Shown here: positions 56,338 to 64,000 of the stretch, piece by piece | How the letters are laid out: each line of letters starts with the position of its first letter | Position numbering within the stretch: the stretch's first letter is position 1 | Origin: Diphasiastrum complanatum | Taxonomy: Eukaryota > Streptophyta > Lycopodiopsida > Lycopodiales > Lycopodiaceae | DNA: 64,000 nucleotides | Reading direction: 5' to 3' | Assembly: GCA_029204225.1 (NCBI GenBank) | Contig: CM055104.1 | Coordinates: 45,327,835-45,391,834, forward strand | Made by a program: the position numbers and the translations under genes | Notes under the pieces: generated by a model | What the model saw: only the letters and a program-made list of their open reading frames with translations | Told to the model about the DNA's origin: nothing | Database searches by the model: none

Positions 56338-59300
56338 GCAAAAAGAATTGGACTTGTGGTAATGCAGTACGTAATCTTGCGAGGTACCATGGATTTTGGT
56401 GTCACTATTTCAAGAATCTAGGCAAGTGAGTTTCTGATTATATGTTGAATTATTTCTTTGAGGCATGAGTGTTTATAGCACCTAATACCTTGTGGAATGT
56501 TCTACATGAGTTTGTGCTTGGTATATGCAACGCATGTCGATCAGAGTACACTCTATCGATCCCGATGAATGCTTGTGATTCAGTAGATCCAACATTGTTT
56601 GACAGTGTTAAAAATCATTGGATTCACCATTTTCCACCTACAAAGCATTTGTTGGATGCAACAGAGAACATGTGTTTGTGGGGAGGTGTTGAGAAAATTA
56701 GAGTTAGTTTTGTTACTCTAGTTTTACTTAGTATGTTATGTTATTTTTACAGAGATATTTTTTATACGCAGTTCGTTTTGTACAAAGCTACTAGCACAAA
56801 CAAGCCATTAGAGAAAATATGGGCCCAAAGAGGTTCCTATAAGAAATGCCATGTAGGAGAGAGAAAAATAACAATAAAGTTATTAAAATATCATTTTCTA
56901 ACTTCTTTACGCATCTGCCCGCACTACTTTCCATGAAAATGAATGTACCTTACTTTAGTTACATCAAACTTCATTGGTGCTTAACCACAATTAAAGTATA
57001 ATTTTCAAAATGTCGAAATATTCCCTCCCAATAGTTGAGAACACTCAAAAATTTGAATTAGGAGTGACATTTCAGAAACAAAGCCTACGCCATCTCTATC
57101 TCCAAGGTCAAACAAGTGTTTAGTGCCATCTCCAAGTCTGTTATTGTCATTGTGTTGTTTGTTACTATACTACTGTACTGATGACAAAGCTTTATCATCT
57201 TCATGTGGATCTGTCACTAGAATATACTCCGCTCAGGACAAGAAATTCAAAGCAACCCAAATTGTCAACTTCTGATATGATCCGATACAGGGAGGAAAAG
57301 CTAAAGCATGTAGATTTATGGTCATCAAGAACATTGTATCCTATTGATCCATGTTCATTGCAACATCCAGATTTTCATTCGGTGAGTCAATTAATAATTT
57401 ATATGTGTCATGGCAAAAATGGCCTTTTGGGTTACTGTGAGAATTTGATGCTCTTGAAAATGCACATTCAATGCAAAGAATACATTATTTGAAAGAGAAA
57501 TTAAGGAAAATATCAAAGGAGGGCAATGAAAAATCTACAAAGTTGAAAACTTTTTTGGAAGAAAATGAGATGTTCAGAATGGAAATCCAACTAGTAATGA
57601 TGAGATGAAAACTGCATTTCAATCCATGCATATATCATATTTGTCTCTTGTTAAAGATATGGATGTGCTCAACAAAAAGGTCATAAACAACAATAGGAAA
57701 ATATTGGTAACCAAGGATATATGTGATCTATCATCTAGAGGAGGTTATCGAAAAAGACAAATCCGTGTTTTCAAGTAAGTTATAGCTTATTTGGTTTAAT
57801 ATTGCTTGAACTTTTAGATTCAATCATAATCACTAGTTTTGTTATTTATTAATTTCAGTTTTCTATTGATTTGTTTATTGTGTTGCTGTGAATTCTATGA
57901 TTATCCTAGTCTCTATTGACAGTTTTATGAAGATTATGTTTGCAATGCAGATCAACATTGGTTGCTGAAGACCATTTGGCCGACAAGATTCCCACTCGAA
58001 ACTCACTAGGTCCTATTTTGACTTCTAAATCTATGAAATCAATATTAAACAATACCAAAATGAAAAAGATTAAGGCTTCAGTTATTGATAACATTATGAA
58101 TGAAACTGGAAAAATATTGGACACTACATTGGTTCAGGGGACATGTGATTTTTCTAGCATCAGTAGAGAAGCATATGCAACAATGTTTAAGATAATAAAT
58201 GAGGCATTTGCACAGGTAAGTATTAAAAAGTTTCCAATCTCATAACCATTTCATCTTTTAAGAAAAAGACATGTTAGACCAAGGTATGCAGACAATAGTT
58301 GGTAATCCATCTCATATCAATGAATTGTATTGCTCGAAAGGAGAATGTTTAGCACATAACAATTTCAACAATTTATTTATTGACATTAATTAGTTACTAA
58401 CATTCATCATAAATTTGTATGGTATTACAAATGAGAATGTCAATAACAAGTTGATAGTTGTTCTAAAGTTAGATGAGTCTGAAATTATAAAAGGACAAAA
58501 AATGGAAAGAGTCAGTCTTACGATCATGAATGGAGCACTTTGAAATTCAGAAGACTCAGAAGGCCTCAATTTCAGTGTTCAATCAGAAAATGATATTTGC
58601 TAGTTGGCAGCTTTTCAGGTTTAGTAGTTCCTTCACATATTCAATAGGGATAATCTAATATGGATTTCATTTGGAAAATCTTCTCTGTGTTAATATTGTT
58701 GTAAAACATGTTCTTGTTTCTCTTATAGGTGATGAAAGAAGACCATGACATTCTCTCATGGATATTTAATAGAACGTCATATCCTGCCACCATAAAAAAT
58801 CACATGGATGGAAATCCACTCAATATTTCTAGAATTGGCACTTTCAACATAGAATGACATTTAGCAGGAGATCTGAAGACATTAAAATGTATGTTCAATG
58901 TATCTCATGGCGCTAACTCTAACACCCATGTTTGTACTGCATGAAAACATCGAAAGACATGATAAAGAGTACAAGAATATCAAGAGATCGAGAAGGTCCT
59001 AATTGGAACCCGTACTACCGATTCCTCTTCAGAATGTCCATATCTATACATTGCATGCAGAGGTGCGTATAGTAGAAAAAATAACATATCTTCATATCTT
59101 GTTTGCATGGAATTCCAAACCAGAGGCATCTGAGAAGGAAGCTATTTCCAGATTAGAGGATGTGTTCTCTAAAGCAGGCTTACATAAAGGCCACGTTTAA
59201 GTAAAAAAAGACAAGCTATCAGGTAAAATAGAAAATATTCCATGCAAGCTGAGCATTGGAAGATCCAAAGCTCGTAGATTTTTATCAAATTATTCTAGCA

Positions 59301-59920
59301 AACAATCCAAGATTCAATACTTGGTTTGGAAAGAGATAATAGCTGCAAGTCAAGATTTCAAAGAAGAAGGTTCTACTTGTGTATACAAAATAGAAGTTTG
59401 GAGAAAATTAGACAACCTGGTGAAATACTTGAGAAAAGATAAATTTTCAAATACTGATGTACAAATGATACAAAAAACAATCAGTGAATTTGTGGATGCA
59501 GTTCGAAGTGCATGGGGTTTAGATCATATAACTCATTATATGGTAAGATTAAGATGTTACACTAGTGTAGACAAATATGTCCAATTAATTTAGATACTTT
59601 TGGTACTAATTTGTATTTGGTTTTATGACATGCAACACATATTATGACATCATTCGACATTCTTTGTAAGAAATATTGGAAGTCTTAGCATATGGTCATT
59701 GCAAGGAATGGAAAAATCTCATTGGCAAGCAAGAGCAGCATTTCATAAAAGTACACAACATGGTGGGACTAGCACAAAGAACAGCTATATATTACAACTT
59801 TTCCAATGGTTTTTCAGAAGAATCCAAATTCGTTATAATACAAAATCGACGGATTATAAAAAATTTCAAACATTGAAAAATGAATTAGAACTTACATCTG
59901 ATCTACTTGACAGCCTGTGA
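56338..59920 (+). pseudogene. Transposase-like multi-exon gene N2
   Basis: Coding blocks in order. A C2H2-like finger (56338-56426, C-x5-C-x10-H-x4-H, with WTCGNAVRNLARYHGF). SIPMNACDSVDP to LWGGVEKI (56555-56700). LRTRNSKQPKLSTSDMIRY (57230-57290). A lysine/glutamate coiled coil (57490-57590). The block shared with N1 (57951-58618). After a 110-base GT...AG intron, KEDHDILSWIF, HLAGDLKTLKCMFN and a Cys motif HVCTA (58729-58950). IPLQNVHI and WGLDHITHYM (59020-59542). Finally GMEKSHWQARAAFHKSTQHGG (59705-59770), ending at a stop at 59918. The GDLK...C and G-M-E-K-S-H patterns recall domesticated or large DNA-transposon proteins, but I cannot assign a superfamily. Stops at about 58236, 58392, 58541 and 58857 show decay. 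Confidence 0.5.
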
Positions 59921-59925
59921 ATGCA

Positions 59926-60664
<739 letters not shown>

Positions 60665-60701
60665 TTGCTGGAATGTGAATTGTTGGAACTGATGAGAGTA
60701 A

Positions 60702-60955
60702 GGACTTAGTTTTTTGCAGCAACTGATTTGAATTGCTGATGATTCGGGAATCATCAACATATAGTGCTATTATAACATAGCTTGGCCCCTTTGGTTTTAG
60801 ATACACATTTGAATCTGCAGTGTAGGAGGTAAAGTCGTGCTGCAACAAGAAACGATTTATTCTATCATACCAGGCCCTTGGAGCTTCCTCCAAACCGTAT
60901 AATGTCTTATTCAATTTGCATAGTAGATGCTCCTTGCCTTGAGGGATGTAACTTT
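60702..60955 (-). pseudogene. Copia reverse-transcriptase fragment, same family as element A
   Basis: Minus-strand reading has GKEHLLCKLNKTLYGLEEAPRAWYD, FTSYTADSNVYLKPKGPSY and the catalytic ALYVDDSRI, closely resembling 4090-4350 of element A. It is flanked on one side by module F and on the other by the LTR of element P, so it survives only as a fragment. Confidence 0.8.
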
Positions 60956-61228
60956 CACTTAGAATTTGCTTTGCACAGGAACACAGATCATGCTACAAGG
61001 TAACACAAACAGAAAATCACTCTCCTCAGCAAGCTCACATAGCAACTGTCTTTCTCAAAATGAAATTACACTGTACATATAGTTGTTCACTCAGGCAACC
61101 CATGCATGACCCAGGTTGCCGTTGGCGGGACGCGTGTCCCGTCAACTTGCCTCGTGGCGAGGCCAACTGATCCTTATCCACTGATAGGACCCACAGTACA
61201 GTAACACAGCGAACTTTAATTCTAACTC
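60956..61228 (-). repeat. 3' LTR of Copia element P
   Basis: On the minus strand a polypurine-like TTAAGGGAGAGAG precedes GTTAGAATTAAAGTTCGCTG. A TATA-like ACTATATGTAC lies at about 61073-61083. The left edge is placed where the A-type fragment resumes. Contains the near-palindrome GGCGGGACGCGTGTCCCGTC (61123-61142). Confidence 0.6.
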
Positions 61229-61280
61229 TCTCCCTTAAAGTAGAGTCACTTTTTATACAGTCATACACATAGTTTTAAAG

Positions 61281-62951
61281 TCAACAAACTTCAAATACAT
61301 AAAGTTTTGATCCAAACTTATCAAACTTTTCTCCAGTAAGTGGCTTAGTGAAAATATCAGCTAGTTGTTCTTCTGTGCTACAATAAACAACATGAATTTC
61401 ATGACTTAGCAGCCTTTCACGTATGAAGTGATATTGAATCTCAATGTGTTTAGTTCTCACATGGAACACTGGATTCTTTGCTAGCTGAATGCCGCTCTGA
61501 CTGTCGCTATGTAAAGTTGTGGGATTTTTCTGCTTCATGCCAATCTCTTCCAAGATTTGTCTCAAGCATATAGCTTCTTGTGCAGCACTACACATTGCCT
61601 TATACGCAGCTTCTGTGGTGGAAAGAGCAATTGTACTTTGCTTCTTACTAGACCAGGAAAAGAAATTACCACAAAACTAGAATATATATCCTGTGGTGGA
61701 TCTACGATCATCATAGTCACCTCCACAGTCCGCATCCACATAGCCACACAACTCAGGTAAACCATCATGCTTCCTGTAAATCAACCCATACTCTAATGTG
61801 CCTTTCACATAACGCAAAATGCGTTTAGCTGCTTTTCAATGCGTTTCCGTAGGTGCTGCCATAAACTGACTTACAATGCCAACAACATAGCATATATCTG
61901 GTCTAGTTGTGGTAAGGTAAATCAAGCTCCCTACTAACTGTCTATATAGCGTAGCATCAAATGACTGTGATTCATCAAGCTTAGAAAGCTTTTTACCTGG
62001 TTCAATAGGAGTGTTTACTGGTTTGCAATCTTGCAACCTAAACCTGTGTAGTAACTCTTTGACATATTTCACCTGTGTTAAACCCACTTCATGTCCTTTT
62101 TGCCACACTTCTACTCCAAGGCAGTAATGCATCAGGCTGAGATCCGTCATCTCAAATTGTTCCATGAGGTCTTTCTTGATTATGTCTATCATCTCTTGAT
62201 TATTTCCCGTAATAATTAGGTCATCAACATAAAGAGCAATCAAAGCAACCATACCATCAAAGCATAAGACATATAGATTTGGATCAGAATGTGTTCTCAC
62301 CATCCCCTTTGAACAAAAGTAGGCATCAATCTTGCTATACCACGCACATGGTGCTTGTTTAAGACCATAAAGCGCTTTCTTCAAGCGACATACTTTATTT
62401 TCCTGTCCTTTCGTTTCAAAGCCTTCAAGTTGATCCATGAACACTTCTTCTTCTAACTCACCATTTAGAAAAGCAGATTTCACATCCATCTGATGCAAAG
62501 GCCGACCAAAATGTGAAGCTAAAGCAATAAGTAGACGTAGAGTATTCCACTTACACACCGGCGCAAAGGTCTCCTCATAGTCAATGCCTTTATTTTGTGC
62601 GTACCCTTTGATTACCAATCTTGCTTTGTGCTTTGCTATGCTTCCATCTGCATGGTACTTAGTTCTATATACCCATTTGCAACCAATGGGTTTCTTGCCA
62701 ACTGGTGGTTCTACTAAGTCACATGTGCTATGCTTAGCAATTGACTCCATCTCCTCTCCCATGGCCTTGATCCAAATGTCATCATCCTTCGCTTCACTAT
62801 AAGTCGAAGGTTCTTTGCTTTGAATAATGTTGGATAATAGAGCATAATTTGCTTCATACCTTTCAGGTAGTATCTTCTCTCTTGTTGATCTTCGTAGCTC
62901 TCCTTGGTTAGATGATCCTGGAAAGTCATCTATATCGCGGCTCTCCATCAA
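61281..62951 (-). pseudogene. Copia element P, reverse transcriptase and RNase H (nearly intact)
   Basis: One minus-strand frame of about 557 codons interrupted only by a TGA (about 61833) and a TAG (about 61678). Reverse transcriptase: KPIGCKWVYRTKYHADGS, KARLVIKGYAQNKGIDYEET, HQMDVKSAFLNGELEEEVFM, LYGLKQAPCAWY, catalytic ALYVDDLIITG, LGVEV and CKPVNTPIEP. Then LYRQLVGSLIYLTTTRPDI and RNase H with YVDADCGGD, DDRRSTTGY, SKKQSTIALSTTEA, KNPVFHVRTKHIEIQYHFIRE and DIFTKPL. In active relatives these copy element RNA into DNA. The few lesions make P the youngest-looking element here. Confidence 0.92.
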
Positions 62952-63993
62952 TCTCTCAAACCACTTAGGGAGCTTTCTGTCAGGTGATTGGCTTTCTGGT
63001 GAAAATGTATCCCACGGTACATCCTTCTCCTTGTGTTTGTCACTTGCAATTTGTCCCTACCTCTCCAACCTATTTTTTGAGGTTGAGTAGTAGTATCTTG
63101 AGATGTATCCTCATGTTTATCACTCGGAAGGTCAATGAATGGATCATCATCAAGTGGTATCCTCACTATGCCATTTTTCCTATTGGATGTGTCTATCTTC
63201 TCAGCATCTTCGTCTTCATACATCTTGGATTCATCAAAGATAACATCTTGGCTTATATGGATTTTGTTTTCGACTGGATCAAAACATCTATAGCCTTTCA
63301 CGTGATCATCATATCCTAGGAATATGCACTTGATAGCTTTTACATCAAGTTTACGTCTTTCTTCCTTAGGAATATGTACAAAGGCCTTACATCCAAAAAT
63401 TCGCAAGTGGTTCACCTTTGGCTTTTTCTTTATGAATGCTTCCTCAGGTGTAATTTTTGGTATGCAATGGTAGGACTTCTATTTTGAAGATAGACTGCCG
63501 TGCTACATGCTTCTGACCAAAAATCTTTTGGTAATTTCATCTCAACTAGCATAGATCTAGCACTTTCCACAATCGTACGATTTTTGCGCTCAGCTACACC
63601 ATTGAGAGCAGGAGTATGAGCTTGCGTAAATTGTCTTTTAATCCCACATTGATCACAAAGATCATTGAAGTCATTAGACTTATACTCACCTCCACTATCT
63701 GATCTTAGGACTTTGATCTTCTTACCTGTCTGATTTTCGACCAAGTTTTTGAAGTTCTTGAAGTTATCAAAAGCATCTGATTTCTTCTTCAAGAAGTATA
63801 TCCACGTCTTACATGACATATCATCAATAAAGGTCATGAAATAGAAGGCTTTTCCTAAGGACATGGTCCTCATGGGCCCACATAAATCTGTGTGGATTAA
63901 ATCCAGGATGTTCTTTGCTCTTGCAACACCCCCTTTATTGAACTTCTCTCGATGTTGCTTCCCATATATACAAGATTCGCACATCGATTTCAA
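62948..63993 (-). pseudogene. Copia element P, pre-integrase and integrase (runs to right edge)
   Basis: Minus strand, two frames: 63993-63430 and 63415-62948. CESCIYGKQHREKF (pre-integrase zinc end), LIHTDLCGPM, FMTFIDDMSCKTWIYFL, LRSDSGGEYKS, QAHTPALNGVAERKNRTIVE, ARSMLVEMKLPKDFWSEA, then HLRIFGCKAFVHIPKEERRK and KCIFLGYDDHVKGYRC. The catalytic D, D, E residues are all present. Small frameshifts at about 63420 and 62950 separate the blocks from each other and from reverse transcriptase. Gag, protease and the 5' LTR lie beyond the window. Confidence 0.92.
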
Positions 63994-64000
63994 GTGATCT

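Noticed and set aside
58211-58222. A perfect-looking splice donor CAGGTAAGT inside the N2 block shared with N1
   Set aside because: N1 reads straight through the corresponding position in frame and the reading also aligns on the far side in N2, so it is probably not used.

Overview
The window reads as nuclear DNA of a vascular plant. It has one intact intronless F-box/Kelch gene of the plant KMD/KFB type, set in dense, decayed LTR retrotransposons. Evidence for this is plant-type Copia and Gypsy polyproteins, six Met-tRNA primer-binding sites (TGGTATCAGAGC), long (CT)n arrays and much gene-poor sequence. A large, repeat-rich seed-plant genome, perhaps a gymnosperm, fits best, but the species cannot be named from sequence alone. 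Nothing bacterial, organellar or CRISPR-like was seen.

Layout. 1-0.84 kb (-): part of an intron-containing, transposase-like gene (copy N1). 1.17-5.4 kb: decayed Copia element A (+), then an 82-bp tRNA-derived SINE with a perfect 18-bp target duplication. 5.4-26.5 kb: nested retroelements. These are a Gypsy element (LTR-like copies at 5.4 and 25.66 kb), a minus-strand Gypsy gag, a minus-strand Copia fragment, and a gag-like ORF split by a 4.3-kb non-autonomous element. That element has 2-kb LTRs, only 233 bp inside, and ATCAT target duplications. A heptamer minisatellite and LINE-like scraps follow. 26.5-32 kb: quieter DNA holding the F-box/Kelch gene (28766-29866). 32-37.7 kb: a MITE and a minus-strand element whose LTRs carry 26-bp tandem repeats. 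39.2-41.8 kb: Copia element E. 41.9-42.6 kb: tandem foldbacks and a second, inverted MITE copy. 44-45.8 kb: a broken multi-exon gene with amino-methyltransferase-like motifs. 47.2-49.3 kb: Copia K (-). 50.1-50.5 kb: huge (CT)n arrays. 51.7-55.35 kb: Copia L (-) abutting a Gypsy-integrase/Copia-RNase H chimera. 56.3-59.9 kb: N2, a longer relative of N1. 59.9-60.7 kb: a promoter-like module also found inverted at 37.2 kb. 60.7-64 kb: Copia P (-), the best preserved element, running off the right edge.

Only the F-box gene looks like a working cellular gene. Nearly all other coding sequence is mobile-element debris with stops and frameshifts. The strongest candidates for undescribed biology are the N1/N2 family (matching intron positions, no familiar transposase domain recognised), the methyltransferase-like gene at 44-45.8 kb, the short-interior long-LTR element at 12.3-16.6 kb, and the LTR at 25.66-26.56 kb, which appears to join the upstream half of one family to the downstream half of another just after its TATA box.
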